64,000 nucleotides of DNA. Origin: Excoecaria cochinchinensis (Eukaryota > Streptophyta > Magnoliopsida > Malpighiales > Euphorbiaceae). Below the pieces are notes generated by a model that was not told the origin of the DNA, made no database searches, and was given only the letters and a program-made list of their open reading frames with translations. The stretch covers positions 186,001 through 250,000 of the forward strand of contig CANTUQ010000008.1 of assembly GCA_947683425.1 (NCBI GenBank). Reading direction: 5' to 3'. Shown piece by piece: positions 1 through 10,531 of this stretch (positions within the stretch are counted from its first letter, which is position 1; each line of letters begins with the position of its first letter). A program made the position numbers and the translations under genes.

Positions 1-73
1 TGCTTATAATACAGAGTGACTTTCTCTAAATAGAAGATCTATTACTAAAATTAAGCTAAATCAAATCTTAACA
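1..73 (-). repeat. Copia-1 3' LTR, partial
   Basis: Bases 5-73 match 4639-4707 with one substitution and end in CTTAACA, next to the purine tract. The rest of the LTR lies to the left of the window. Confidence 0.9.
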
Positions 74-84
74 CTCCCCCTCAA
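74..84 (-). other. Copia-1 polypurine tract
   Basis: On the minus strand this reads TTGAGGGGGAG and directly abuts the LTR, the usual place for the plus-strand primer of reverse transcription. Confidence 0.85.
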
Positions 85-581
85 GTTAGAGCATGAATAT
101 CAAGCATGTTCAACTTGGATGTCAGCTCCTTGAAAGTTTTTCCACTAAGAGCTTTTATAAAGACATTTGCTAGTTGCAAGTGAGATGGGACAAATTTTGT
201 GATAATTTGACCAGTTTGAATTCTTTCCCTTACAACATGGCAGTCAATTTCTATGTGCTTTGTGCGTTCATGATACACTAGATTTGCTGCTATGTGAAGT
301 GCAGCTTGATTATCACATAATAGCTTTGCTGGTCCTATAGAGACTTGCATGTCATTGAGCAGGAATCTTAGCCAAGTTAATTCGCAAGTTGCAGCTGCCA
401 TGGATCTATATTCAGCTTCCGAAGATGACCTTGAAATAATTTTCTGTTTCTTTGCCTTCCAAGAGATCAATGAATTTCCTAAGAACACGCAATAGCTTGT
501 TGATCTTCTTGTCATGGGAAAATTTGCCCAATTCACATCACAATAAGCCTTTAAAGTAAAAGAGTTATTAGATGGGAACAA
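81..581 (-). pseudogene. Copia-1 RNase H domain
   Basis: About 166 codons open on the minus strand with the copia RNase H signature SRSSSEAEYRSMAAATCELTW, then LCDNQAALHIAAN and HERTKHIEIDCH. These place the conserved acidic residues of the RNase H fold, which degrades the RNA strand of the RNA/DNA hybrid. It is the C-terminal end of the polyprotein and runs to the purine tract. The domain looks complete, but it is in a different frame from the RT fragment to its right, so this is a pseudogene of the polyprotein. Confidence 0.88.
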
Positions 582-619
582 TAGACCTAAACCAAGATTT
601 CCTTTCAGATATTTAATAA

Positions 620-1625
620 CTCAAAGAGCAGTATCTTAATGTGTTTTTCTCAGAGCTTGCATGAATTGACTCAAAATATTAACTGAATATGTAATGTCAG
701 ATCTTGTTATTGTGAGATAGATCAATCATCCAACTAATCTCCTATAGTGAGCTGGATCAAGAAGAAGATCACCTTCATGATTTGTGAGCTTTATATTCAT
801 TTCCATAGGGAACTTTGAAGGTTAAGCACCTGAATAACCAGCATCATCAATGATCTCTAAAGCATATTTTTGTTGAGAGATAACAATACCTGTTTTGGAC
901 CTTGCAATTTCTAACCCAAGAAATACTTAAGTATACCAAGATCTTTGATGTGAAATTGTCGATGAAGAAATTCCTTGAGATTGTGTATTGCATCTGCATC
1001 ATTTCCAGTAATCACCATGTCGTCCACATAGATAAGAATCATAGTTGTAGAAGAGCCTTTTGTTTTTACAAACAGTGAATAATCTGAGTGAGATTGAATA
1101 AAACCAGCCTTCTTAATAGCACTTGAAAATTTTGCAAACCAATTCCAAGGTGCTTGTTTAAGCCCATAAAGAGATTTATGTAGTCGACATACAAGTTTCT
1201 CCCCCTATCGACAAAGACCCGGTGGTGGAGTCATGTAGATTTCTTCAGCTAAGTCACCATGGAGAAATGCATTAGTCACATCCATTTGATATAATGGCTA
1301 ATTTTTGGTAGCAGCAACAGCAAGCAAACATCGAAAACTTGTTAATTTGGCTACTGGGGCAAATGTTTCAGTGTAGTCTAGGCCTTCTTGTTGAGAAAAA
1401 CCTTTCGCAACTAATCGGGCTTTGTAGTGTTCAATGGTGCCATTAGAATTGTATTTGAGACGGTAGACCCACTTGCTACCAATTGGATGATGACCAGCAG
1501 GCAAAGGAACTAAGGACCATGTCTTTTGTACAGTAAGAGCATCGAGTTCATGTTTCATAGCTTCTCTCCACTTTGAATCCATAATAGCTTGAACATAAGA
1601 GGTTGGTTCAAAATACTTGAAATGG
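620..1625 (-). pseudogene. Copia-1 reverse transcriptase, frameshifted
   Basis: The N-terminal part of the copia RT (RVT_2) is open at 1298-1582, with EAMKHELDAL, GSKWVYRLKYNSNGTIEHYK, ARLVAKGFSQ and FAPVAKL. The catalytic YVDD is still readable at about 1020-1031 in another frame. Between about 600 and 1290 the frame is broken by stops and small indels. RT makes the cDNA of the element. The domain is recognisable throughout but cannot be translated in one piece. Confidence 0.85.
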
Positions 1626-1806
1626 TATTAACAAAGTGCTTATGGGTAAGTGACAAAGAATCATAAGAAATATAATCACTTAAAGGATATCGAGTACCTG
1701 ACTTACTTGAAGATGCTGGATTGGAAGGTGCAGTTGATGGTATTATACTAGCTTGTCCACAATGAAAATCGCGAAGGAGGATAGATGGCTACTTGACACG
1801 GTCACT

Positions 1807-3008
1807 TCATAGAATAGGAGGTGGATTAGGTGGTGGTGATGAAGAAAATGATGATATGGAAGAAGGGAAAGGTGATAGTACGTTATTTTCTAAAGCTGAA
1901 GGAGACAAATTTGGCACAAGTGGATTTGATTCATGGGTATAATCTGGTAACACAGGTGGGGATAGGTTGTTTGATGATGTTTCAGAAGTAAGAAATGGAA
2001 AGACCGATTCATGAAAAATAACATCCCGGCTTGAAAAAAATTGGTGAGTATGAAGATTATATAGGCGATAAGCCTTTTGACCAATAGGATAACCCACAAA
2101 GATGCATTTTCTAGCTCGCGAATCAAATTTATTGGAGGCGTGTATATTTGTTGCATAACAAAGACATCCAAAAACTTTTAAATGGGACTAATCTGGTGGC
2201 TTGTTATACAACAATTCATATGGGGATTTATTTTGTAAAATGGGAGTGGGAAGACGATTAATAAGATATGTTGCAGTAAGTAAACTATCGCCCCAAAATT
2301 GTAAAGGAAGATTAGCATCAAACCTCAAAGCTATACCAACATTTAAAAGATGTCTATGTTTTCATTCAACGACACCATTTTGTTGAGGTGTAGATGGACA
2401 TAAGCTTTGAAATGAAATGCCCAAACTGGAGAGATAAGGCTTCATGGACACAAATTCTACACCATTATCACATCTAATGCATTTAACTTGACAATTGAAT
2501 TGGGTATTAACATAAGATATGAATGTTTTCAGCAACCCTTGTGTTTCTGATTTGAATTTCATTAAAAAATCCAACTGAAGCGTATGAAATCATCTACTAT
2601 AGTTAAAAAGTAGTGTGCCCTAGTATGAGTTGCATTACGAAAAGGTTCCCAAATATCACAATGAATAAGATCAAAGGAATGCAAAGTTTGAATTGAACTT
2701 GAAGAAAATGGTAAATGAGTTTGCTTTGCCAAAGGGCAAGTTTCACATGAATGTTTAGAATCAAATACAAATGAAGGAATAATATTGCTTAAAAACTTGG
2801 AAGGTGCTTTGTAGGGATGGCCTAATCTCTTGTGCCAAGTAATGCTAGTAGTTGAGTCAACATGATGAGTGATTGGGAGAGATGTCAATGGAGACTTCAT
2901 TGAATGAACAAAATAGTACAATCCATTAAGCTGCTTCCCCAAACCAATCATCTTCTTCGAAGCTAGGTCCTGCAATATACAAAAAGTGGGAAAAATTGAA
3001 TTGAACAA
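1807..3008 (-). pseudogene. Copia-1 GAG-pre-integrase and integrase, frameshifted
   Basis: The block at 2562-3008 carries the zinc-binding pre-integrase stretch (TWHKRLGHP, then CETCPLAK) and the start of the core (FDLIHCDIWEPF). The block at 2362-2574 continues the core with RCDNGVEF and ends in TPQQNGVVE, giving the D, D and E of the catalytic triad. The serine/proline-rich linker toward RT lies at 1807-2097. The blocks overlap by a few bases in different frames, which marks at least one small indel between them. Confidence 0.87.
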
Positions 3009-4429
3009 TTCAAGGCAACTGTATGTTGGCTTACTGACAACAAATTAACATGAAAAAATGGTGCACATAATATATTTTTAATATGCAGATGATTTGAGAG
3101 TTGAGTGGAACCAATTCCAGTTACTTTAAAATGAGATCCATTGGGCAAAGGAGTAAAATTGGTTATGGAAGTGGCTATGTGATTTATTGCACCGCTGTCA
3201 ATAATCCAGTGATTTAAGTCTGTTTTTTGTGTACTAAAAGATGAGCAGAAAGGTGTAGAAATACCTGTGTAATTTGCACGAGTAGGATTTTTACCATTCT
3301 TAAAAAAAGCTTTTATTTGAGCAAGCTCCTCAGGAGTAAAAAAGAGAGACTGATCAGTTGATGTCTTTACTCTGTCCATGTGTGTTTCACCACTGGTTTG
3401 GTGTGCAACAGGTTTTCGACTTCGATTTGGAGGTTGAACATTTCTTCCATGAAATTTGTGACCGACAGGAAAACCATTTAAATAGTAACAACAATCCACA
3501 GTATGATTTGTGCCTTTACAATAATTGCAGAGAAGAGATTTTTTGAATCATTATGACTTTTGTGATTTGGAATAAGAAAATGACCCTTGTCTGGTTTGTC
3601 TTTGAGCATCTGATTGCAATTCTTTAGAGTTATCATGAGTTTTGACATTCATGGCATGAACAATATCAGTTTCCTTGGCCTCTGTAATTCCTCTCTGCTT
3701 TTCTTCCTCACAAAGAAGTGCATATGCCTTTTTGACTGTTGGTAGAGGCTGCATTAACATGATCTCACCTCTTACAGTAGAGTAAGTTTCATTTAAACCC
3801 ATCAAAAATTGCCCCAACTTAATCTTTTCTTCTCTTTCTTTTAAATCCTTTTGTCCGCTGCATGTGCATGTGATTAAGGAGTTGCAAGTCGTTAACTCAT
3901 CCCACAACATCTTTATCTTTGTATAATAGGAGAAAATGGAATCTTGATTTGTTTCAATTCAATAATAGATCTTTGAATTTGATAATAATGAGAAAAATCA
4001 CCTTGAGAAAAACGCTCTTGAAGATCTGTCCAAATTTCTGATGGTGTCTCTGCATGAAGAACACTATTTGCAAGTTCTTGAATTAAGGAGTTCAAGATCC
4101 AGGAAAGAACCATATCATTGCAATGCTCCCATAAAGCATATTTTGTATCATCTTCATTTGGTGTCTAAATAGTTCCTTTGATGAATCCTAGTTTATTTTT
4201 GGCACTAAGACTCACCAACATAGATCTCTTCCACATAGCGTAATTGGTTCCATCTAAAACTTTTGAGAACCAAGCCTGGATGATCAGAAGCATGAAGGAA
4301 AAGAGGACCAGATGGGTCAATAACAGATGTAGACATAGTATGATAAGAGGTTTCTGAACTCTTTTGAAAAGATGTGTTTCTTGATAAATGATTACTGTTG
4401 TTATCACTATCAGTAGCAGTACCATCCAT
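2963..4429 (-). pseudogene. Copia-1 gag and protease, frameshifted
   Basis: The gag reading starts near 4429 (MDGTATDSDNN), shifts, and continues at 3913-4113 (ETPSEIWTDLQERFSQGD) and 3551-3910 (LGQFLMGLNETYSTVRGEIM), typical of the copia capsid (UBN2) domain. The block at 2963-3499 holds the protease with WIIDSGAINHIA, so the DSGA active site is intact, preceded by FFTPEELAQIKAFF. There are at least three breaks. Gag would form the cytoplasmic particle, and the protease would process the polyprotein. Confidence 0.86.
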
Positions 4430-4471
4430 AAAATTTGCGGAAGTATGTTTATAGAGCTAATAGGATCATAT

Positions 4472-4483
4472 GCTCTGATACCA
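4472..4483 (-). other. Copia-1 primer binding site
   Basis: The minus strand reads TGGTATCAGAGC, complementary to the 3' end of initiator methionine tRNA. It starts at the inner edge of the 5' LTR. Confidence 0.9.
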
Positions 4484-4707
4484 TGAAAATTAAATTTGAG
4501 AAATAAATGTGTCTTCTGATATATAAAAAACTGCAGTACAAAAGCTGATTATATACATCTTTTTTTTACAAGAAGATATCAACAAATTAGCATCCTAAAC
4601 AATGGCTAATTACTATATTAAAGGGATTACAAATTTCCTATAATACAGAGTGACTTTCTCTAAATAGAAGATCTGTTACTAAAATTAAGCTAAATCAAAT
4701 CTTAACA
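4484..4707 (-). repeat. Copia-1 5' LTR
   Basis: A 224-bp LTR bounded by TG and CA, next to the primer site. Short LTRs of this size are common in plant copia elements. Confidence 0.9.
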
Positions 4708-5094
4708 GATACTGTAGTTTGGAACAACCCATTGCGAAGGAAAATAAATTGATCAATAAAACTCTACAGGTCATTTTCCTAATATATAGTTAGCTTATAT
4801 AATTTCAGGGCAAGATCTTAATTAGGTTGGTTAAAATTTTAAATTTCGCTTATATATGTAATTAATACATATAACTAATTAAATTTCAACAGATTTAACG
4901 TATTAAATTGGAACTTTTAAGGTTTAAAGGATGATACTAAAAATTGTTTATTTCTGATTTAGTTAATCAGTCTAACATTCCACTAATAGTAATAAGTAAT
5001 AACTTGATTTGACGAGGAAATATTAGAAACTTATTTGATTTAATGAGGAAATATTAGAAATTTATTGATTTGATGAAGAAATAGTTGTTAATTT
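4708..5094. repeat. AT-rich spacer with a three-copy degenerate tandem repeat
   Basis: No gene is visible. At about 5006-5093 a unit of roughly 35 bp, starting GATTTGACGAGGAAATATTA, occurs three times with increasing divergence. Confidence 0.6.
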
Positions 5095-5345
5095 CTAGTT
5101 AAAAGTTAACCGGTGTATATATATTTTATATGTTATATTTTAATTTTTACATTTAATTTTATAATATTTTGGTAATTTATAAATATTATAATTTATAATT
5201 TATGACTTTCTAAAATATTATCATAATGCATATTTTTTTAAGTAAATAAATACTTAAAATATTTTTTTATTACAATCATTTATTTATTATATGTCTATTA
5301 TTAATTTTATATTAAATATACTTCATTATTACAAAAAAACAAATT
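5095..5345 (+). mobile_element. Partial copy of the outer hAT-like MITE family
   Basis: From TTAACCGGTGTATATATATT onward, this stretch closely follows the reverse complement of the right half of the hAT-like element at 22463-24224 (about 23880-24140). The shared run includes TTTATATGTTATATTTTAAT. No matching left half or target duplication was found here, so it is a truncated copy. Confidence 0.6.
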
Positions 5346-5627
5346 AATTAGCAGCTTCTTTATTTAAGAAAAAAATGTCAACTGTAGAATGGATAAAATA
5401 AAAGCATTATCTATCAAATAATGAACGCTAGTATTTTAACTTTGTCATTTTCATGTTTAAAAAATAAAGATGCATATCAGAAGTAATTTATTAAGTCATT
5501 ATCATGTTAACATTGAGTAAGACGCAAACATTGGAACCAGCAGCTGTAATGCTGTTATTAATAAATAATCATTTTATCATGCTCTGTCATCCGTATTTTT
5601 CATTTCAAATCTGTTAATAAAACAACA

Positions 5628-5845
5628 ACTTTTGTTTTATACTCCCATAAATAAAGAGCTCTGATTCTACATTTTGAATTGGTAAGACTTGCCAATTTAA
5701 TTAGAAAATCGCTACACAATTAACTTCTAAACTAAAAGAAATGAGACGAGACTTTTCTTTAATTAGGATGTTAATGATGTCAAGAGTCAAAAATATAAAA
5801 TAATTGTTAGATTTCATTTTTGTTATCTTTGCATATACTAGAATA
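5628..5845. repeat. Upstream copy of the direct repeat flanking the DIR1-like gene
   Basis: It aligns to 6371-6598 over most of its length. Shared runs include ATTTTGAATTGGTAAGACTT and TTTAATTAGGATG. Many substitutions and small indels make it clearly an old duplication. Confidence 0.8.
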
Positions 5846-5969
5846 CAGGTTAATTGTTGTTAGTCAAAACAAATTCTTTCTGGAATTGATTAATCCATGC
5901 TTTCATTAGCTTGCATCATATTTCTTTTAGTCCATAGTCAAATGCAATACAGTTTCACCTTATCATTTC

Positions 5970-5977
5970 CTATATAA
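5970..5977 (+). promoter_or_regulatory. TATA box of the DIR1-like gene
   Basis: CTATATAAACA lies about 85 bp before the start codon. This would place transcription start near 6000 and give a 5' leader of roughly 55 nt. Confidence 0.7.
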
Positions 5978-6057
5978 ACACCTAAAACATAGTAGAGAAA
6001 ATAAATCCAAAACCCACATACAAAGTAAAAACAAAAATAAAAAAGAAGCTTGGGCAA

Positions 6058-6354
6058 ATGGAAGGACTTAAGAAGATTTTGTTTTTGCTATTTGTAATTG
6101 GAGCTAGTAATTTGATAAATGCATTTACTGTGTGCAACATGCCAATCAGTGGCCTTGCATCATGCAAGCCGGCCGTAACTAATCCAAATCCAGCTACCCC
6201 GACAAGCGACTGTTGCTCAGTGCTCTCTCATGCTGATATGCATTGCGTTTGTCACTATGTCAACTCTCATTTGCTTCCTTCTTTCGGAATTGATCCTTCT
6301 CTTGCCTCAAAGCTCCCGAGCAAATGCCACTTTTCTCATTTCCCTACTTGCTAA
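6058..6354 (+). CDS. DIR1-like lipid-transfer protein (eight-cysteine motif)
   Basis: An intact single-exon gene of 98 codons. Residues 1-22 are a signal peptide (charged start MEGLKK, hydrophobic LFLLFVIGAS), so the product should enter the secretory pathway and act in the apoplast. The mature part has exactly eight cysteines at residues 26, 36, 52, 53, 63, 65, 90 and 98, in the order C-C-CC-CXC-C-C of non-specific lipid-transfer proteins. The segments CKPAV, DCC, HADMHCVC, FGIDPSLASKLPSKC and the C-terminal PTC resemble the Arabidopsis DIR1 group, which binds lipids and takes part in systemic acquired resistance. That role is known for DIR1 and only inferred here. A TATA box lies upstream, and an imperfect direct repeat lies on both sides, suggesting a former tandem array. 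It is the only clear non-transposon gene in the window. Confidence 0.93.
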   Translation: MEGLKKILFLLFVIGASNLINAFTVCNMPISGLASCKPAVTNPNPATPTSDCCSVLSHADMHCVCHYVNSHLLPSFGIDPSLASKLPSKCHFSHFPTC

Positions 6355-6370
6355 GAGCCATATTAACATC

Positions 6371-6598
6371 TATTCTTTTGTTTTTTACTTCCACAAATAC
6401 AAAGCTCCAATTCTGCATTTTGAATTGGTAAGACTTGCCAATTTAATTAAATAAATAGGTACACAAATAACTTATAAAGTAAAAGAGAAATGGGATGAGA
6501 CTTTTCTCTAATTAGGATGATGTCAACAATGACAAATATGAAATAATTATTATCTATTTTCTCGAATTTCATTTTAGTTATCTTGGCACATACAAAGA
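6371..6598. repeat. Downstream copy of the direct repeat flanking the DIR1-like gene
   Basis: It starts 17 bp after the stop codon, so part of it is probably the 3' untranslated region of the gene. It is homologous to 5628-5845 upstream. Confidence 0.8.
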
Positions 6599-7010
6599 AA
6601 AATAAAAACATTTGACCGGCCCATCCCAGTCCAAAATTTAAGGATTCAGTAATGATCGACTTCAATACATACCAAATGATCTAATTTTTTTGATATATTT
6701 CTTATATTACTTATGTTGTTGTTCATGTTTTTATTGATATTTATATATATTTTAAATTATATATAGTTTAAATTTTAAAATTTAACTATGTAGTTTATAA
6801 TTTAAATATATAATTTATAATATATTAAATATAATCTAAATATATTTATGTACATAGGGCCTTGCAAAATCGAACCGGAATCAAATTTGAATTAAACCAT
6901 ACATAATTCAGTATTAGTTTGATTGTTCAATTTTTAATTCATTCTGTTTGATCCTAATTATGAAGTCTAGTTTATTAAATTCAATCCATTTCTAAGAACC
7001 CTAAAATTGA
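6599..7010. other. AT-rich spacer, no gene seen
   Basis: It holds a long run of TATA/TTAA-type sequence (about 6740-6850) and a stretch with AATCGAACCGGAATC-like text typical of degenerate MITEs. No open frame or element end could be supported. Confidence 0.5.
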
Positions 7011-7019
7011 AAGAACCCA

Positions 7020-8210
7020 AACTATGGAGAAAGTTGAGGAGAAGATAAAATAAGGAATTTAAGGTAGGACTAGTAATTTGAGCTGAAGATTGAAAAGGAG
7101 TAGAAGATAAGAGAGAATTTTGAGGAGAAGATAAAGACAAAGAAGGATTTGAAATTAAAGGAGAACGTTGAGATAAAGGAGGATTTGAAATTAAAGGAGA
7201 ACATGGAGATGGAGAGATAATAGGAGATAGAGATGAAGTCCTATATATAAATCAGTAAGATGCTGATGAAGAGACCTTATGTGAGTGGGAACTGCTAATA
7301 ATTAATATTGAGCCAAGGAGCAGAATCTTCATGCCCTTAATGGACTCACATGTATGTTAAAATAAGAAAAATCATTGCAATGAATTTGCACATGACGATC
7401 TAAATAAATTTGACCATTTGATTTGTCAAAACATCTATATGCTGCATGTGTTCGACTAAGACCCAAATTAATGCAAGATGTGGTTTGAAAAGAAAATTTA
7501 TGGGCATTATATGGTCTAAGAAGAGGAAAAATGGCACACCCAAAAGGTTTAAATTCAAGATAATTCGGATCCTTTTGAAAAAGTAGTTGAAATGGGGATT
7601 TTTGCTTTAAAACATGACTTGGCAAAACATTAATTAAATTTTAAATTTGTTCTAAAGAAAAATTCTAGAATTTTAAAGGTAGAAGGGCATAAGCCAATAA
7701 AGTTAAAGTTGTGTTAATAAGGTGATGGATTTTTCTTTTAGCTGTAACATTTTGCTCATGTGTCTAAGGGCAGGCAATGCGATATTGGATACCAACAGTT
7801 TGAAAATACTGGTGCAATTTTTTATACTCCCCGCCCCAATCTAAGTGAAAAGCTCGAACTTGTTTATTAAATTGGCATTCAATTAATTTTTCGAAGTTCA
7901 AGAATATGTTGTAAACATCACTTTTGTTTTCCAAAAAATATACCCGAGTAAATTGAGTAAAATCATCAATTAATAAAACAAAATAGCGATGACCATAATA
8001 AGAATGAATAGGAGCAAGCCACCCAACATCAAAATGTATGATATCAAAAGGAGCACGACTCTTGTGCTCAACCGTAGCAAGAGGAATGCGAGCAAATTTC
8101 CTAATAGACAACTAGAATAGGGAGATAGACGATTAGTAAAACTTGAAATTAAATTATTTTTCAATAAAAGCTGAAATATTTTATTGTTCGGATGGCCAAG
8201 ATACGCATGC
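7020..8210 (-). pseudogene. Copia-2 integrase region and S/P-rich linker
   Basis: The pre-integrase motif WHAYLGHPNNKIFQLL is readable around 8140-8210. The integrase core at 7764-8111 contains FDIIHFDVGWLAPI (first aspartate) and FHLDWGGEYK (the second aspartate is kept, though the motif normally reads D-NG-EF). The C-terminal part at 7329-7625 starts MPSHVLKQKSPFQLLF. At 7020-7250 the minus strand reads as serine/proline-rich text such as SPLISNPPLSQRSPLISNPS, the usual spacer before RT. Several stops and frame changes separate these pieces. Confidence 0.8.
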
Positions 8211-8389
8211 CACTATTCATAGGGATGGTAATTGAGCTGTCAAGACTTTATTGGGGGAATGCAAGGTGTGCATGCTCGACTCACTGGGTCTTTACATCAG
8301 CAACTTCCTTATTTGCTGGTCCTTAATTAAGAAAAAGTGACGCCAAAATTCAAAAAAAATGAGTTATTAGAGAACAACTTTTGGACAGA

Positions 8390-8612
8390 AAGAAGATTTT
8401 TAATAATAGAAGGAACACATAGAACATTATTTGATTTTAAGGAACCTTTAGAAGAGGGAAAAAAAAAGTTATACCAGTATGCGTAATTTGCAAGCCATGA
8501 CCATTATCAACATGAAGACGATCATTACCAGTGTAATCAGTAATGCTATTAAGGGATTGATCAGCAAGAGTGATTTGGTAATTTGTTGTAGTGTCAGGAA
8601 ACCAATGCATTG
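8390..8612 (-). pseudogene. Copia-2 protease remnant
   Basis: The minus strand just left of the MITE reads WFPDTTTNYQITLADQSLNS and, a little further on, DYTGNDRLHVDNGHGLQITH. This is the copia protease region, in which the usual D-S/T-G-A active site should follow WFPD. Here it is DTTTN, so the catalytic motif is lost. Confidence 0.7.
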
Positions 8613-8622
8613 GTTGATTTTG

Positions 8623-9140
8623 GGGTCAATTTCACTCATAATCACTCAACTTATCACTTATCGCACAAAAGTAACCGACTTTTTTTTTTTACTTAAATGT
8701 CACTAAACTTCTAATATTTTTGCAAAAAAGTCATGTTTACCGGAATCCGGCGAGAACCCTTACCGGATTGATGACATGGCATATGACACGTGGCAACGAA
8801 TAGTAAATATATGACTTTTTTGCAAAAATATTAGAAGTTCAGTAACATTTAAATTGAAAAAAAAGAAAATTAGTTACTTTTGCGCAATAAATGATAAGTT
8901 TAGTGACCTTGAGTGAAATTGATTTAAATGTAGCATTTGTTGTAGATATTGTTAAACGACATGTAGTTTCTGATATGGCATGCCATGTCATCAATCCGGC
9001 GAGGGTTCTCGCCAGATTCCGGTTAAAATGACTTTTTTGAAAAAATGTTAAAAGTTCAGTAACATTTAAGTAAGAAAAAAAAAGTCGGTTACTTTTGCTC
9101 GATAAGTGATAAGTTGAGTGACCGTGAGTGAAATCAACCC
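8623..9140. mobile_element. Mutator-like MITE with long inverted arms
   Basis: Long terminal inverted repeats begin GGGTCAATTTCACTCATAAT on the left and, read from the right end, GGGTTGATTTCACTCACGGT. A perfect 10-bp direct repeat, GTTGATTTTG, sits on both sides (8613-8622 and 9141-9150). A 9-10 bp duplication with long arms points to the Mutator superfamily. A third arm copy lies inside at about 8800-8930. There is no coding capacity. It is inserted in the protease region of Copia-2. Confidence 0.87.
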
Positions 9141-9628
9141 GTTGATTTTGTTAAGGATGCATATATAACTGAATAGTTGGCCATTGGTTGGAAGGGCGAT
9201 AATTCTGAGTAGAGGAACCTTGAAAAGACTGATTTTCATATTTATTTTGATTTTTTGGTGCATAACGATAACAAGAAGTTAGAGCTGTGTGGTTTCGGTA
9301 GCCACAGATTTGACAAGAGCCACTAAAGCGCTGATTGTTACCATTGTCATTGCGCTAATTAGAATCATTTGATCCATGTGGGTAAAAGAGTTCACATGTG
9401 GTGTTAGGAGAATTGGATTTGAATTTTTAAGAATAATATTTGCTTATAGAACAAGGGCACTCTACATAAAAATCTCACGTGCCACCAATTGTCCATGTAA
9501 CTCATAAAATGAGCCAGGCTCATTACTCAGGTTAAAAGCAGTAATAATGCTATGAAAATTAGATTCAACGTTGCAATAAATAATTGCGTTGAATTCAATA
9601 GTAGAAAGTGGCTTACCAGTAGCTTTAA

Positions 9629-10531
9629 GGTTATGTTTGGTAGGATGTAATGTAAAGTAATGTAATGAGAAATATAATGGATTAAGAAATGTAATATAAT
9701 GGAATGTAATTAAGATTACATTACTATGTTTGGTTGGATTAGTAATATAATATAAATATTAATACATTCATATATTTGGTTAGATTATATTCTTGTATTG
9801 AAATATAATTCCCCATAAAAATGTGTTCCTAATTATAGAAAAATATTTCTTAGGCTACACGAATATTTTCGAATTAATCAGACACCGTTTTTCGATTTGG
9901 TATATTTTTACCGGTTCGATAACTCATTTTTCTGTATCACCGTAAAGTTAATTTTTTATTACCAAATAATTCCCTATATTAGTTAGAGTGAGTCCCTGTG
10001 ATCAAATAATTTTTCACATGTCTCTAGCACTACTTTTAGGTTCGGTAAAACCTATATTACTATTTAAATCGAACCATGATTTATTTTTATTTTTGAATTT
10101 TAAGGACCTATTTGACCTCAATTTCACCTCAAATTTCATTTTTCGACTCGTCATAAATAGTATTTTCCAATAGTCACATAAAAAAATTTTCGTCCTCGAG
10201 TGGTACTATTCATTCCGAGTGACACTATTCATATTCAGAAAAATATTATTCATGATTTATTGAGTTTTAGGCTATTATAGTAGCGATGGCAGCTGTAGAG
10301 GCAAGAGAAAGAACAGTGAGACAAAAGTTAGAAAATAAGACGCATAATAGGGAGCATTGTAATGATAAATACCACTAAATTTTAAGGATTAACAAATACA
10401 TTAGTAAATGTATTGGAAATTACAAATGTATTTAGCATTACATTACAATACAAAAATTTTATATTAACAAACAAGGGATTCATTACATTTTTTATTAAAT
10501 TACATTACAATACCACTTACCAAACATAGCC
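9629..10531. mobile_element. Tourist/Harbinger-like element
   Basis: Terminal inverted repeats read GGTTATGTTTGGTA on the left and GGCTATGTTTGGTA from the right, flanked by a TAA duplication (9626-9628 and 10532-10534). The 3-bp TAA site and this terminus fit PIF/Harbinger (Tourist). The outer arms are rich in ATGTAATGTAA-type text. The middle (about 9835-10282) is a separate insert. No transposase is present. Confidence 0.82.
9835..10282 (-). repeat. LTR-like insert within the Tourist-like element
   Basis: It differs from the ATGTAATG-rich arms and is collinear with 23075-23586, sharing for example the order TTTTCGATTTGGTA, then ATTTTTGAATTTTAAGGACC and a final AGAAAAATATTATTCATGAT block. 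On the minus strand it starts TATAATAGCCTAAAACTC, resembling the start of the LTR-like piece at 26524. Its exact ends are uncertain. Confidence 0.5.

Larger units (their letters stand above)
1..4707 (-). mobile_element. Ty1/copia LTR retrotransposon Copia-1
   Basis: An almost complete minus-strand copia element. Read on the minus strand the order is 5' LTR, methionine-tRNA-type primer site, gag, protease, integrase, reverse transcriptase, RNase H, purine tract and the start of the 3' LTR, which is cut by the window edge. Integrase before reverse transcriptase is the copia order. The visible 3' LTR piece (about 69 comparable bases) differs from the 5' LTR at one position. The coding region is split over several frames, so the copy cannot make a polyprotein. 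The bases just outside the 5' LTR (4708-4712, GATAC) are the expected target duplication, but the partner lies outside the window. Confidence 0.93.
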
